The notes beneath the pieces were generated by a model, which was not told the DNA's origin, did not search any database, and saw only the letters and a program-made list of their open reading frames with translations. The translations under genes and the position numbers were made by a program. Of a stretch of 64,000 nucleotides of DNA, positions 8,001 through 17,527 are shown in pieces; position 1 is the first letter of the stretch, and each line of letters starts with the position of its first letter. Source of the DNA: Aeromonas jandaei (GTDB lineage: Bacteria > Pseudomonadota > Gammaproteobacteria > Enterobacterales > Aeromonadaceae); assembly GCF_037890695.1 (NCBI RefSeq), contig NZ_CP149571.1, forward strand, positions 2,634,001 through 2,698,000, written 5' to 3'.

Positions 8001-9653
8001 ATGGAAGTAGTACCTTCTGTTGAGTCCTATGCCGGTCCGAAGGATAAGCACACCTGGCTTAAGTGGACTATCGCGGCCCTGGTCGCCATCCTCAACGGCT
8101 ACGCAGCCGTGATGATGTACGCCAGTGGCGAGTGGGTATTCGCGCTGCTGGATCTGGTGGTGGTATCCGTCGGTCTGTATGTCTTCATGAACAAGAAGAC
8201 CTATGCCCATCGCTACATCTTTCCGGGTGTGGCTGGCATGGTTGTATTTATCATCTTCCCTCTTGCCTACACGATTGGCATTGCCTTCACCAACTATTCG
8301 GGCTCCAACTTGCTCTCCGTGGAGCAGGCTCGTGATTATCATCTGAAGAAAACCTACAAGGTGTCGGGCGGTGAATTCGATTTTACTCTGCTGGGTGGCG
8401 ACAACGGCCAGTTCCAGCTGCAGCTGAACCAGGATGATCACGCCTATATCAGCCAACCCGTCACCCTGATGAACAACAAGGCCCGCGAACTGGCCGTAAG
8501 TGAAGGGCGGGTACAGACTACACCTCAGCTTATCGAGCTGACTCCGGTCACTGGCGAGATTGCCAGCAAACCGGCGCCCATTCGCGCTATCGTAGATCAT
8601 CGCACCCACCTGAGCGCGCTGGATCTGGTGCTGCCCGATGGTTCCACCCATCTTACCCTGAGCAGCCTGCGCAAGTTTGCCGCCCAGAAGTCCCAGTACA
8701 CCCGTCTGATGGATGGCGCCGTGCTCAAGTCCGGCGTGGTGATCAAAGACAGCAACCTGCTGCGCGACAACCAGAGCGGCGAGCTGATGCTGCCCAACGG
8801 CGAGACCGGTTTCTACCAGTACATCGACGATCAGGGCCAGTTTGTCGGCAAGGGCATCGCTCCGGGCTTTGTGGTCAGCGTGGGTTGGAAGAACTTCGCC
8901 CGCATCGTGACTGACCCGGGTATTCAGGCGCCGTTCCTGCAGATCTTCGTCTGGACCGTGATCTTCTCTGCCTGTTCCGTGGCGTTCACTCTGGCCATCG
9001 GTATGGTGCTGGCCTGTCTGGTGCAGTGGGAATCGCTCAAGGGGCGCGGCTTCTATCGGGTCATGTTGATCCTGCCCTACGCAATTCCGGCGTTTATCTC
9101 CATCCTTGTGTTCAAGGGGTTGTTCAACCAGAACTTCGGTGAGATCAACATGTTCCTGGAAGCGGCCTTTGGCATCAAGCCGGACTGGTATACCAATCCC
9201 ATGCTGGCCAAGGTGATGATCCTGATCGTCAACACCTGGCTGGGCTACCCCTACATGATGATCCTCTGCATGGGCCTGCTCAAAGCTATCCCGGAAGACC
9301 TCTATGAAGCGTCCGCCATGGACGGTGCCGGTCCGGTGCAGAACTTCTTCAAGATCACCGTGCCGCTGCTGATGAAGCCGCTGACCCCGCTGTTGATTGC
9401 CTCGTTCGCCTTCAACTTCAACAACTTCGTACTTATCCAGTTGTTGACCAACGGTGCTCCGGACATCATCGGTGCCAGCACTCCGGCCGGTACTACTGAC
9501 CTGCTGGTGAGCTACACCTACCGGATTGCATTCCAGGGATCGGGTGGTCAGGACTACGGTCTGGCCAGTGCCATCGCCACCGCCATCTTCCTCATCGTAG
9601 GTGCGCTGGCGCTGCTCAACCTGAAATTGTCCAAAGCCGACAAACAGCTGTAA
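8001..9653 (+). CDS. malF: Maltose ABC transporter permease MalF
   Basis: A 550-residue inner-membrane permease, a little longer than E. coli MalF (514). It has the MalF plan: several N-terminal helices (residues about 25-110), a large periplasmic P2-like loop (about 110-300), then the permease core. The EAA motif that contacts MalK is at YEASAMDGAGPVQNFFKIT (about residue 435). The start ATG at 8001 follows AAAGG with normal spacing. It is separated from malE by a hairpin and from malG by only 12 bases, so it is translated in the same operon. Confidence 0.96.
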   Translation: MEVVPSVESYAGPKDKHTWLKWTIAALVAILNGYAAVMMYASGEWVFALLDLVVVSVGLYVFMNKKTYAHRYIFPGVAGMVVFIIFPLAYTIGIAFTNYSGSNLLSVEQARDYHLKKTYKVSGGEFDFTLLGGDNGQFQLQLNQDDHAYISQPVTLMNNKARELAVSEGRVQTTPQLIELTPVTGEIASKPAPIRAIVDHRTHLSALDLVLPDGSTHLTLSSLRKFAAQKSQYTRLMDGAVLKSGVVIKDSNLLRDNQSGELMLPNGETGFYQYIDDQGQFVGKGIAPGFVVSVGWKNFARIVTDPGIQAPFLQIFVWTVIFSACSVAFTLAIGMVLACLVQWESLKGRGFYRVMLILPYAIPAFISILVFKGLFNQNFGEINMFLEAAFGIKPDWYTNPMLAKVMILIVNTWLGYPYMMILCMGLLKAIPEDLYEASAMDGAGPVQNFFKITVPLLMKPLTPLLIASFAFNFNNFVLIQLLTNGAPDIIGASTPAGTTDLLVSYTYRIAFQGSGGQDYGLASAIATAIFLIVGALALLNLKLSKADKQL

Positions 9654-9665
9654 GGAGGCTTCAAC

Positions 9666-10556
9666 ATGGCAATCGTACAACCCAAATCAGTCAAATACCG
9701 AGTGTGGGCAACCCACCTGGTCATGTGGGGCTTCCTGGCGCTGATCATCTTCCCGTTGATCATGGTTATCGCCATCTCGTTCCGTAACGGTAACTTCGCG
9801 GTAGGGGAGATCATCCCCTCCAACCCAACCCTGGATCACTGGAAACTGGCGCTGGGCATCTCCATCACCAACGCCGACGGCAGCATCACACCGCCGCCGT
9901 TTCCGGTGCTGACCTGGTTGTGGAACTCCATCAAGATCGCCGGCATCACTGCCCTGATGATCGTGACGCTCTCCACAACTTGTGCCTACGCCTTTGCCCG
10001 CCTGCGTTTTCGTGGCAAGTCCACCATCCTGCAGGGCATGCTGATTTTCCAGATGTTCCCGGCTGTGCTGGCACTGGTGGCCATCTATGCGCTCTTTAAC
10101 AAGATTGGTGACTACATCCCCTGGCTGGGTCTCAACACCCACGGTGGCCTGATCCTTGCCTACATGGGCGGCATCGCCCTGCACGTCTGGACCATCAAGG
10201 GCTACTTCGAGACCATCGACTCCTCTCTGGAGGAGGCTGCGGCCATCGACGGTGCGACTCCGTGGCAGGCATTCCGCCTGATCCTGTTGCCCTTGTCGGT
10301 ACCCATTCTGGCGGTGGTATTCATTCTGGCCTTTATCGGTTCCATTACCGAGGTGCCCATGGCCTCCATCCTGCTGCAGGATGTGAACAATCTGACCCTG
10401 GCGGTCGGAGCCCAGCAGTACCTCTATCCGCAGAACTACCTGTGGGGTGACTTTGCCGCAGCCGCCGTGCTCTCCGGCTTCCCCATCACAGTGGTGTTCC
10501 TGTTGGCGCAGCGCTGGCTGGTTGGCGGTCTGACCGCCGGTGGTGTGAAAGGTTAA
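9666..10556 (+). CDS. malG: Maltose ABC transporter permease MalG
   Basis: A 296-residue permease with six predicted membrane helices, exactly the E. coli MalG length. It pairs with MalF to form the channel. The EAA loop [20 protein letters not shown] is clear near residue 190 and the C-terminus ends [10 protein letters not shown], the conserved MalG tail that reaches into the MalK dimer interface. An AGGAGG ribosome binding site precedes the ATG. It lies 12 bases after malF. Confidence 0.97.
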   Translation: MAIVQPKSVKYRVWATHLVMWGFLALIIFPLIMVIAISFRNGNFAVGEIIPSNPTLDHWKLALGISITNADGSITPPPFPVLTWLWNSIKIAGITALMIVTLSTTCAYAFARLRFRGKSTILQGMLIFQMFPAVLALVAIYALFNKIGDYIPWLGLNTHGGLILAYMGGIALHVWTIKGYFETIDSSLEEAAAIDGATPWQAFRLILLPLSVPILAVVFILAFIGSITEVPMASILLQDVNNLTLAVGAQQYLYPQNYLWGDFAAAAVLSGFPITVVFLLAQRWLVGGLTAGGVKG

Positions 10557-10563
10557 GTTTATG

Positions 10564-10587
10564 GCAGGGGGAGCAGGCTCCCCCTGC
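10564..10587 (+). other. Intercistronic hairpin malG-malK
   Basis: A perfect 10-bp stem (GCAGGGGGAG / CTCCCCCTGC) with a CAGG loop, eight bases after the malG stop. No T-run follows. It probably acts as an mRNA stability or partial-termination element that sets malK expression relative to malEFG. Confidence 0.6.
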
Positions 10588-10624
10588 TATCACGATTTGC
10601 AAAGATTCAAGAGCGGAGCTCGTC

Positions 10625-11761
10625 ATGGCTGAAGTAGTACTCAACAACGTTCGCAAAAATTACGACCCGGCTGTTCACAAGGACACCCTGCGCAATATCA
10701 ACCTCTCCATCAAGGAAGGGGAGTTTATCGTCTTCGTCGGTCCGTCCGGCTGCGGTAAATCCACCCTGCTGCGAATGATCGCGGGTCTGGAAGACATCAC
10801 CAGCGGTGAGCTGACCATCGGCGGTCGCTACATGAACGACGTGCCGCCGGTAGAGCGCAACGTCGGCATGGTGTTCCAGTCCTACGCCCTCTATCCGCAC
10901 ATGAACATCTACGAGAACATGGCCTTTGGCCTCAAGCTCAAGAAGATGGACAAGGAGAACATCCACAAACGGGTGATGCGTGCCGCTGAAATTCTGGGTC
11001 TGGAGCCGCTGCTGGAGCGCAAGCCCAAGGCACTCTCCGGCGGTCAGCGCCAGCGGGTTGCCATCGGTCGCTCCATCGTGCAGCAGCCGCAGGTGTTCCT
11101 GTTTGACGAGCCGCTCTCCAACCTCGACGCCGCGTTGCGGGTCAAGATGCGGATCGAGATCGCCAAGCTGCACAAGGAGCTCAACTCCACCATCATCTAC
11201 GTGACCCACGATCAGGTGGAAGCGATGACCCTGGCCGACAAGATCGTGGTGCTGAGTCCGCTCAAGGCCGATGCCGCCAGCAACCTGGAGCAGTTCGGTT
11301 CACCGCTGGATCTCTACCACAACCCGGACAACAAGTTTGTGGCCGGTTTTATCGGTTCGCCCAAGATGAACTTCCTGGCCGCCGAGCTGATGGAGATTGG
11401 TGAGCAGGAGTGCGTGGTCAAGCTCTCTACCGGCGACAGCGTGCGGGTGCGGGTCGATGCCCGTCGTGGCGCGGTGGGTGACAAGGTTGAGCTGGGCATC
11501 CGCCCGGAGCATCTGGTGCCGCTGAGCCACGCCCATGCCGACAGCAAGCTGAGCGGCGTGGTGCAGGTTGCCGAGCATCTTGGGGCCGAATCATTCGTCT
11601 ATATGGATGTGGATGGTCACGACTTTACCGTCAAGACCACCTCCGACGTGGATGTGGCGACTGGTCAGAGCTACAGCGTGGGGATCCCGGCTGAAGCCTG
11701 CTATCTGTTTGATGCCAAGGAGCAGGCGTTCCCCCGCACCGCCAAGTACATCCGTACCTGA
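10625..11761 (+). CDS. malK: Maltose ABC transporter ATPase MalK
   Basis: A 378-residue ATPase that energises MalFG. Visible motifs: Walker A GPSGCGKST (about residue 38), Q-loop MVFQSYALYPH, signature LSGGQRQR, Walker B VFLFDEPLSNLD and the switch His in YVTHDQVEAMTLADKI. The C-terminal regulatory domain (about 235-378) includes the FIGSPKMNFL and GIRPEHL segments typical of MalK, which in E. coli binds MalT. In E. coli malK starts a divergent malK-lamB-malM operon; here it is the last gene of a malEFGK unit ended by a terminator, and no lamB follows. Confidence 0.96.
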   Translation: MAEVVLNNVRKNYDPAVHKDTLRNINLSIKEGEFIVFVGPSGCGKSTLLRMIAGLEDITSGELTIGGRYMNDVPPVERNVGMVFQSYALYPHMNIYENMAFGLKLKKMDKENIHKRVMRAAEILGLEPLLERKPKALSGGQRQRVAIGRSIVQQPQVFLFDEPLSNLDAALRVKMRIEIAKLHKELNSTIIYVTHDQVEAMTLADKIVVLSPLKADAASNLEQFGSPLDLYHNPDNKFVAGFIGSPKMNFLAAELMEIGEQECVVKLSTGDSVRVRVDARRGAVGDKVELGIRPEHLVPLSHAHADSKLSGVVQVAEHLGAESFVYMDVDGHDFTVKTTSDVDVATGQSYSVGIPAEACYLFDAKEQAFPRTAKYIRT

Positions 11762-11803
11762 TCGCGGTTTGGTGCAAGTTTTCCGTATCTTCAATGCCTT
11801 TTT

Positions 11804-11826
11804 GCCGGTCTTGCGACCGGCTTTTT
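11804..11826 (+). terminator. Rho-independent terminator of the mal operon
   Basis: Stem GCCGGTC / GACCGGC with a TTGC loop followed by TTTTT, 43 bases after malK. Confidence 0.9.
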
Positions 11827-11869
11827 ATTGCCTGCCGTTTGGCTAAACCGGCAGGCGCGGTGGCAGGGC

Positions 11870-12685
11870 TCAGCCCTCGAAATCAGCAGTAATATCGGGG
11901 ACAAAGGTCTGGCTGGTCAGGGGCGGGCGTTCGTACCCTTCGGTCTTGATGGGGGGGAGCTTGATGGGCTCGTAGTGGATCGCCTCGTAGGGCACCTTGC
12001 CCAGCAGATGGGCGATGCAGTTGAGGCGGGCGCGGCGCTTGTCGTCCGCCTCCACCACAAACCAGGGACTGTCCTGGGTGTCGGTGTAGGTGAACATGTC
12101 ATCTTTGGCGCGGGAGTATTCGACCCAGCGCGAGCGGGACTGCAAGTCCATCGGGCTGAACTTCCAGCGCTTGATGGGGGTGTTGATCCGCTCCTTGAAG
12201 CGCTTCTCCTGCTCCTCATCGGAGACCGAGAACCAGTATTTGATCAGGGTGATGCCGGAGCGGATCAGCATCCGCTCGAACTCGGGGCAGGCGCGCAGAA
12301 ACTCGCGATACTCGGCGTCGCTGCAAAAGCCCATCACCCGCTCGACCCCGGCTCGGTTGTACCAGGAGCGGTCAAACAGCACCATCTCGCCAGCAGCGGG
12401 CAGGTGGGCCACATAACGCTGAAAGTACCACTGGGAGCGCTCCCTGTCTGAGGGGGCGGGCAGCGCCGTCACACGGCAGACCCGGGGGTTGAGGGGCTCG
12501 GTGATCGCCTTGATGACCCCCCCCTTGCCGGCAGCGTCCCGTCCCTCGAACAGCACTACCACCTTGAGCCCCTCCTGCTTGACCCACTCCTGCAGCTTGA
12601 CCAGCTCCTCCTGCAGGTGGGCGAGGTGGTGTTCATAACATTTCTTCTCCAGACGTGGCCGCTTCTTGCTCTTGTCCTTCGGCAT
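11870..12685 (-). CDS. ppk2: Polyphosphate kinase 2 (PPK2 family)
   Basis: A 271-residue cytoplasmic P-loop kinase that uses polyphosphate to phosphorylate nucleoside diphosphates (or the reverse). The Walker A motif GRDAAGKGG is near residue 49, the Walker B/lid region LFDRSWYNRAGVE near 102-115, and the segment FSPMDLQSRSRW near 175. Length and composition fit a one-domain PPK2. Whether it prefers ADP or GDP cannot be read from the sequence. It is divergent from the alpha/beta hydrolase gene at 12800, with about 115 bases of shared promoter region. Confidence 0.94.
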   Translation of the reverse strand: MPKDKSKKRPRLEKKCYEHHLAHLQEELVKLQEWVKQEGLKVVVLFEGRDAAGKGGVIKAITEPLNPRVCRVTALPAPSDRERSQWYFQRYVAHLPAAGEMVLFDRSWYNRAGVERVMGFCSDAEYREFLRACPEFERMLIRSGITLIKYWFSVSDEEQEKRFKERINTPIKRWKFSPMDLQSRSRWVEYSRAKDDMFTYTDTQDSPWFVVEADDKRRARLNCIAHLLGKVPYEAIHYEPIKLPPIKTEGYERPPLTSQTFVPDITADFEG

Positions 12686-12799
12686 CTTCTTCTCCTTTTT
12701 GAGTCCCTTCTTGCCGTCACTTCAGCTTGCACCAGGGAGAGTCGACTGCCAAGGGGGACGTGATACACTGCCCGCCCATCGCTGGCAACAGGAGATAAC

Positions 12800-13606
12800 A
12801 TGAAGCAATTTATGGAGATAGCGGGCCGCCGGATGGCCTATCTGGATGAAGGGCAAGGGCCGGTGCTGCTGTTTGGCCATAGCTATCTGTGGGATAGCGC
12901 CATGTGGGCGCCGCAAATCGAGGCGCTCAAAGGGAGCTATCGCTGCATCGTTCCCGAGCTGTGGGGCCACGGCGATTCCGATCTGCTTCCGGAAGGCGCC
13001 TGCACGCTGGCAACCCTGGCGCGCGATCATCTGGCGCTGCTCGATGCCCTCGGGGTTGACGAGTTCGTGCTGGTGGGCCTCTCCATCGGTGGCATGTGGG
13101 GTGTGGAGCTGGCGCGCATGGCCCCAGCTCGCCTCAAGGGGCTGGTGCTGATGGACAGTTTCGTTGGCCTCGAGCCGCAGATCACCTGCGAGCGCTACCT
13201 CGGCATGCTGGCGATGATCGAGCAGCTTGGCACTGTGCCGGCGCCCATCGTCGAACAGGTGGCGCCGCTCTTTTTTGCCAATCAGCCTGATGAGGCGCTG
13301 ATGAGCGGTTTCAAGGCGCGCCTTGCCGCCTGGCCAAAGGATAAGATTGCCGCCATGGTGGCGGTGGGCCGCAGCTTTGTGACCCGTGAAGATCGCATCG
13401 AGTGGCTGGAGGAGATCAGCATTCCTGCCTTGGTGATGACCGGCTGCGAGGACAAGGCGCGCCCGGTGCTGGAGGGCTATCTGATGGCCGAGGTACTGGG
13501 TTGCCCGTTCAGGGAGATCCCGGCAGCTGGCCACATCTCGTCGCTGGAAAATCCGGCCTTCGTCAATCAGCAGCTGACCGGGTTTCTGGCGGCGCTATCA
13601 GCCTGA
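12800..13606 (+). CDS. Alpha/beta-fold hydrolase
   Basis: A 268-residue cytoplasmic hydrolase. The oxyanion/HG region is LLFGHSYLWDSAMW (about residue 23), the nucleophile elbow is GLSIGGM (Ser about 95), the acid is probably Asp in the VMTGCEDKARP segment (about 218), and the catalytic His is in AAGHISSLENP (about 244). This places it in the large family of esterases, lactonases and C-C hydrolases (RsbQ/peroxidase-like group). The substrate is not predictable. The ATG at 12800 follows AGGAGA. It is followed directly by a terminator, so it is monocistronic. Confidence 0.88.
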   Translation: MKQFMEIAGRRMAYLDEGQGPVLLFGHSYLWDSAMWAPQIEALKGSYRCIVPELWGHGDSDLLPEGACTLATLARDHLALLDALGVDEFVLVGLSIGGMWGVELARMAPARLKGLVLMDSFVGLEPQITCERYLGMLAMIEQLGTVPAPIVEQVAPLFFANQPDEALMSGFKARLAAWPKDKIAAMVAVGRSFVTREDRIEWLEEISIPALVMTGCEDKARPVLEGYLMAEVLGCPFREIPAAGHISSLENPAFVNQQLTGFLAALSA

Positions 13607-13631
13607 ATGGGCAGCCTGAAGATGGTCGTGA

Positions 13632-13656
13632 AAAAGGGAGCCGAGTGCTCCCTTTT
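13632..13656 (+). terminator. Rho-independent terminator
   Basis: Stem AAAAGGGAGC / GCTCCCTTTT with a CGAGT loop, between the convergent hydrolase and mipA-like genes. Confidence 0.88.
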
Positions 13657-13685
13657 GTTTGTTCGTATCTCACAGCGCATCACCG

Positions 13686-14492
13686 TTACCAGATATAGCC
13701 CAAGGCAAATCCCGCATAGAGTTCGCCGTCGTGCTGGACGATGGGGCTGTTTTTGATGTCCCGATCATACAATTCGTAGTTCATGGCAAACATGCCAATC
13801 CAGTTGGGACTGAAGCGGTAGCTGGTGATGAGCGCCGCCATGGGGGAGAGGGTTGAGCCCGTGTCCCAGGCTGGCCGCTGGGCGGTGGCCTCGCTTTCGG
13901 AGATGCCGCCGAAGTAGTAGTTGGCCATCTTGTCGCTGCGCAGCATCACCCCCATCCCCGGCATGATGAGCAGGTTGTCGCGCTGGATGGGGAAGTCGGC
14001 CCACAGCAGCAGCTCCTGACCCTTGCTGCGGCCGGTGATATCGCTGTTGGCTCGCACTGTCAGCAGGGCGTAGGGGGTGATGATGTTGCCACCAATCCCG
14101 CCTTCCAGCTGCCATTTGCGCTGTTCCATGCCGCTGAATGCTGGAGAATCCTCGGGGTCCAGATTGCCAAACCGCACCCGGCCATAGCCGTACAGGGCGA
14201 CGTTCTCATCTTTGTGGAAGTAGTAGCGCGCCCGATCGCCGAGAAACATGAACTGCTTGCCGAAGTAGATAAAGCCCGGGATAGCGTAGGTGGCATTATC
14301 TTGCGCCTCATAGCGGGCTTGTCCCCCGATGAGCGCCGCACCGGCGACAAAGCCCTGTGGCACCGGGCTGGTAGGGCTGTCGCTGGTGAGCAGATCCATG
14401 GAACCAAGGTCGATATCGGCGCTGGCGGGCAAGGCGGCAGCGAGGAGCAGGGCCGTCAGCCCTGCCGCTCTGATTTGACGAAAAAAGGTCAT
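13686..14492 (-). CDS. mipA: MipA/OmpV-family outer membrane protein
   Basis: A 268-residue predicted beta-barrel with a signal peptide (MTFFRQIRAAGLTALLLAAALPASA). It shows the MltA-interacting protein/OmpV pattern: opening QGFVAGAALIGGQARYEAQDN, alternating hydrophobic strands, and an aromatic last residue (GYIW) as needed for barrel assembly. In E. coli MipA scaffolds MltA and PBP1B; in vibrios OmpV relatives respond to osmolarity or antimicrobials. The ATG at 14492 follows GGAG by six bases and is preferred over the GTG two codons upstream. It lies 36 bases after the PerM-type gene on the same strand, so the two may be cotranscribed. Confidence 0.88.
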   Translation of the reverse strand: MTFFRQIRAAGLTALLLAAALPASADIDLGSMDLLTSDSPTSPVPQGFVAGAALIGGQARYEAQDNATYAIPGFIYFGKQFMFLGDRARYYFHKDENVALYGYGRVRFGNLDPEDSPAFSGMEQRKWQLEGGIGGNIITPYALLTVRANSDITGRSKGQELLLWADFPIQRDNLLIMPGMGVMLRSDKMANYYFGGISESEATAQRPAWDTGSTLSPMAALITSYRFSPNWIGMFAMNYELYDRDIKNSPIVQHDGELYAGFALGYIW

Positions 14493-14528
14493 GGACACTC
14501 CGTTGTCACGATTGCATGGGGAAGCGGG

Positions 14529-15599
14529 TTATTTTGCGGCGCTCGGCAGATCTTCGCGTTTTGGCCAGGCATTGATCACCGCCTTGACCAGGGTGGCGAG
14601 GGGAATGGCGAAGAAGACCCCCCAGAATCCCCACAATCCGCCAAAGACCAGCACGGCGATGATGATGGCGACCGGATGGAGGTTGACTGCCTCCGAGAAG
14701 AGCACCGGCACCAGCAGGTTGCCATCGAGAGCCTGAATGACCAGATAGGCCACCATCAGCCAGGCGAACTCCGGGGTGAGGCCCCACTGGAACAGGGCGA
14801 CCATGGCCACCGGCACAGTCACCACTGCGGCGCCGATGTAGGGGATCAGCACCGAGAAGCCGACCGCGACCGCCAGCAGCACCGAGTAGCGCAGCCCCAT
14901 CAGGGCGAAGGGGACATAGGTGGCGATGCCGACGATAAGGATCTCGATCACCTTGCCGCGGATGTAGTTGATGATCTGGTTGTTCATCTCGACCCACACC
15001 CGGTTGACCAGGGTGCGGTTGCGAGGCAGGAAGCGGCGCAGGCTGCCCATCAAGACCCGCTTGTCCTTGAGCATGAAGAAGACCATCAGTGGCACCAGGA
15101 TCAGGTAGATCATGATGGCGACCACGTTCACCAGCGAGCTGAGCGAGGCGCTCACCAGATGCTCGCCGCCACTGAGAATGCGCTGGCGAATGTTGTCGAT
15201 GACGGTCTCCACCAGACTGACGTCGATGAGTTCGGGATAGCGGTCGGGCAGGGTGCGGACATAATCCTGAGCGTGAGTCAGCATGGCCGGCGCCTCTTTG
15301 GCCAGATTGATCCCCTGACTGACCAGGGTCGGGATAAGGCCCAAGAGGGCGGCGACTGCCACCGTAATAAAGAGGATCAGAATGACGCTGGTGGCCAGGG
15401 TGCGCGACAGCCCCGCCTTTTGCAGCCGGGCCACCGGCCACTCCAGCAGGTAGGCCATCACCAGCGCCACCAGCAGGGGGGCCAGCAGATCGCCAAACAG
15501 CCAGATGATGGCAAAGCAGAAGACCAGCAACAGGAAGAGGGTAACGGCATCGGGATCGGAGAACCGGGTCTGATACCAGCGCTTCAAGACTTCTAACAT
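14529..15599 (-). CDS. perM: AI-2E/PerM-family membrane permease
   Basis: A 356-residue inner-membrane protein of the AI-2 exporter family (formerly UPF0118). Two hydrophobic blocks near the N-terminus (about 20-95), a soluble amphipathic middle and a C-terminal block with GLRYSVLLAVAVGFSVLIPYIGA fit the family. PerM members export small molecules or act as ion antiporters; the substrate is not known here. The start at 15599 (MLEVLKRWYQTRFSDPDAV) matches the family; upstream in-frame sequence overlaps the tusA-like gene. It lies 26 bases downstream of that gene on the same strand. In E. coli perM is next to bepA (yfgC), as here. Confidence 0.88.
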   Translation of the reverse strand: MLEVLKRWYQTRFSDPDAVTLFLLLVFCFAIIWLFGDLLAPLLVALVMAYLLEWPVARLQKAGLSRTLATSVILILFITVAVAALLGLIPTLVSQGINLAKEAPAMLTHAQDYVRTLPDRYPELIDVSLVETVIDNIRQRILSGGEHLVSASLSSLVNVVAIMIYLILVPLMVFFMLKDKRVLMGSLRRFLPRNRTLVNRVWVEMNNQIINYIRGKVIEILIVGIATYVPFALMGLRYSVLLAVAVGFSVLIPYIGAAVVTVPVAMVALFQWGLTPEFAWLMVAYLVIQALDGNLLVPVLFSEAVNLHPVAIIIAVLVFGGLWGFWGVFFAIPLATLVKAVINAWPKREDLPSAAK

Positions 15600-15624
15600 G
15601 ACTGCATCCTTACACGACAGGGGC

Positions 15625-15858
15625 TCAAGATGGCTGTGTCGCCCCGACAACCAGCTGCAAAGAGAGGGTATTATCCGGCTCGGGGGTGAGAATGACCCCG
15701 TGGCCGAGACGCTGCAGATAGGCCGGAATATCCTGCCGTGAGCCCGCATCGGCCAGCCGTATGGTCACGGTTTGGCCGGTTTTGGCCTCCCGCAACCAGA
15801 GCTTGAGCCGGATCAGTGGCTCGGGACAGCGCCAGGGGGTCAGGTCGAGATATTCCAT
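15625..15858 (-). CDS. TusA/SirA-like sulfurtransferase-family protein
   Basis: A 77-residue protein with the TusA fold. The CPxP motif is present as WRCPEPLIRLK with its cysteine near residue 11, which in TusA carries the persulfide used for tRNA thiolation. The tail is TPEPDNTLSLQLVV. This is one of the TusA paralogues that often sit beside membrane proteins and whose sulfur acceptor is unclear. The start ATG at 15858 was chosen because it begins the domain. It is first of a likely operon with the PerM-type gene and is divergent from bepA. Confidence 0.85.
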   Translation of the reverse strand: MEYLDLTPWRCPEPLIRLKLWLREAKTGQTVTIRLADAGSRQDIPAYLQRLGHGVILTPEPDNTLSLQLVVGATQPS

Positions 15859-15979
15859 GGGGGCTCCATCACGCAGATGGCCGCTATTATGGCCGTGATA
15901 AGAGCATGAAACAACGCTTGTAGCCCTTGATGGGCAAGGGTATTCTGCCGAGGCCCTTTCTGATGGAGATAGAGATAAC

Positions 15980-17434
15980 GTGGCACGCTTTTCCCCCCTG
16001 ATGGCATCACTTCCCCTGCTGGCTTCCCTGATGGGCGCCACGTTTCATGCCGAGGCGAACAATCAGCTTCCTGACATAGGCACCGCCGGGGTATCGGCCC
16101 TGCCCATCGAGCAGGAGGTACGCTATGGCAACGCCTTCATGCGCTTTGCCCGTGCCGGTTTGCCGATCATCGATGATCCCGTGTTGAGCCAATATATCGA
16201 CGATCTGGGGCAGCGCCTGCTCTCCAACGCCGATGGGGTGCGTTTCCCGTTTACCTTCTTCCTGATTAACGATCCCAGCATCAACGCGGCCGCCTTCCTT
16301 GGCGGGCGGGTCAAGGTGCACACCGGCCTGTTCCTCTACGCCGACAGCGAGAGCGAGCTCGCCTCGGTACTGGCCCACGAAATCACCCACGTGACCCAGC
16401 GCCACATCGCCCGCTATATGGAAGCGCAGGCAAGCAGCTCGGCGGTGACTCTGGCCGGTCTGGTGGGCTCCATCGCACTGGCGGTGATCAACCCGACCGC
16501 CGGTATTGCGGCGTTGCAGACCACGCTGGGCCTCTCCATGCAGTCTGCCATCAACTACACCCGCGACAACGAATACGAAGCGGACCGGATCGGCATGAAG
16601 ACCCTCTACGATGCCGGTTTCGATCCCATGGGGATGGCCAACTTCTTCCAGAAACTGGCTGCCGAGTATCGCTATGCCAGCAAGCCGCCTGAAATGCTGC
16701 TGACTCACCCGCTGCCGGAGACCCGGATCAGCGAGGCCCGAGCCCGGGCGAGCAGCTATGGCCGCCGCGACCTGCCGCCGAGCCTCGACTTCTGGTTGGC
16801 CAAGGTGCGCATTCAGGTGCGCTATGGCACAGATACCCCGCAGGGGATGCTGAGTTACTTCGATAGCCGGATCCAGAAAGGGGATTATCCGCTCAAGGAT
16901 GCCGCCATCTATGGCAAGGCGCTGGCGCTGATCCAGCTCAAACGCACCGACGAAGCAGATACGCTGATGAAAGAGCTGGCCACCCGTCATCCGGAAGATC
17001 TCTTTATCGTCGATGCCCAGACCGACATCGACCTGGCCAAGGGACGCAGTGCCCAGGCCATCGCGCGCCTCGAGAAGTTCCGCAGCCAGATGCCGGACAA
17101 CGAGGTGGTGGTGGTCAACCTTGGCAACGCCTATCTCGAAAGCGGCAACTACAAGAAGTCCATCGCCATCCTCGACCCCTATGCCCGTGCGCATGAGGAG
17201 AACAATCTGGCCTGGAACCTGCTCTCCGACGCCTATCGCAAGGCGGGCAGAATGACCGAGCTGCACATGGCGCGGGCTGAAATCCTCTCCCTGCGCGGTG
17301 ATTATCAGGCGGCCATCGACGAGCTGATCGTGGCGCGTGGCACCACCAGTGACCGGATGACTCTGGCCCGACTGGAGGCGCGTATCACCGAGCTGGAGCG
17401 AGCCAAGAAGGATCTCGACAGCCTCAAGGGGTGA
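15980..17434 (+). CDS. bepA: Periplasmic M48 metalloprotease/chaperone BepA
   Basis: A 484-residue protein, essentially the E. coli BepA (YfgC) length. A signal peptide (about residues 1-26) is followed by the M48 protease domain with the zinc motif HEITH at residue 133 and the third ligand in the NEYEADRIGM segment (about 200). The C-terminal half is a TPR domain. BepA monitors LptD assembly at the outer membrane with the BAM complex. Translation appears to start at GTG (15980) after GGAGATAGAG. It is divergent from the tusA-like gene and followed by a strong terminator. Confidence 0.95.
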   Translation: MARFSPLMASLPLLASLMGATFHAEANNQLPDIGTAGVSALPIEQEVRYGNAFMRFARAGLPIIDDPVLSQYIDDLGQRLLSNADGVRFPFTFFLINDPSINAAAFLGGRVKVHTGLFLYADSESELASVLAHEITHVTQRHIARYMEAQASSSAVTLAGLVGSIALAVINPTAGIAALQTTLGLSMQSAINYTRDNEYEADRIGMKTLYDAGFDPMGMANFFQKLAAEYRYASKPPEMLLTHPLPETRISEARARASSYGRRDLPPSLDFWLAKVRIQVRYGTDTPQGMLSYFDSRIQKGDYPLKDAAIYGKALALIQLKRTDEADTLMKELATRHPEDLFIVDAQTDIDLAKGRSAQAIARLEKFRSQMPDNEVVVVNLGNAYLESGNYKKSIAILDPYARAHEENNLAWNLLSDAYRKAGRMTELHMARAEILSLRGDYQAAIDELIVARGTTSDRMTLARLEARITELERAKKDLDSLKG

Positions 17435-17449
17435 CGAGAGGTTATTGCC

Positions 17450-17485
17450 AACAACAAGGGCGCACTCTGGTGCGCCCTTGTTGTT
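17450..17485. terminator. Bidirectional Rho-independent terminator
   Basis: A perfect 15-bp stem (AACAACAAGGGCGCA and its complement) with a CTCTGG loop, between convergent bepA and the thioredoxin-like gene. Confidence 0.92.
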
Positions 17486-17527
17486 TATGGTGAGTCAGAG
17501 AAACAGCTCTGCACCCTGTGGGGGTGT

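Noticed and set aside
7992..9680. 562-codon open frame antisense to malF
   Set aside because: Shadow of malF; His/Gln-rich composition with no recognisable domain.
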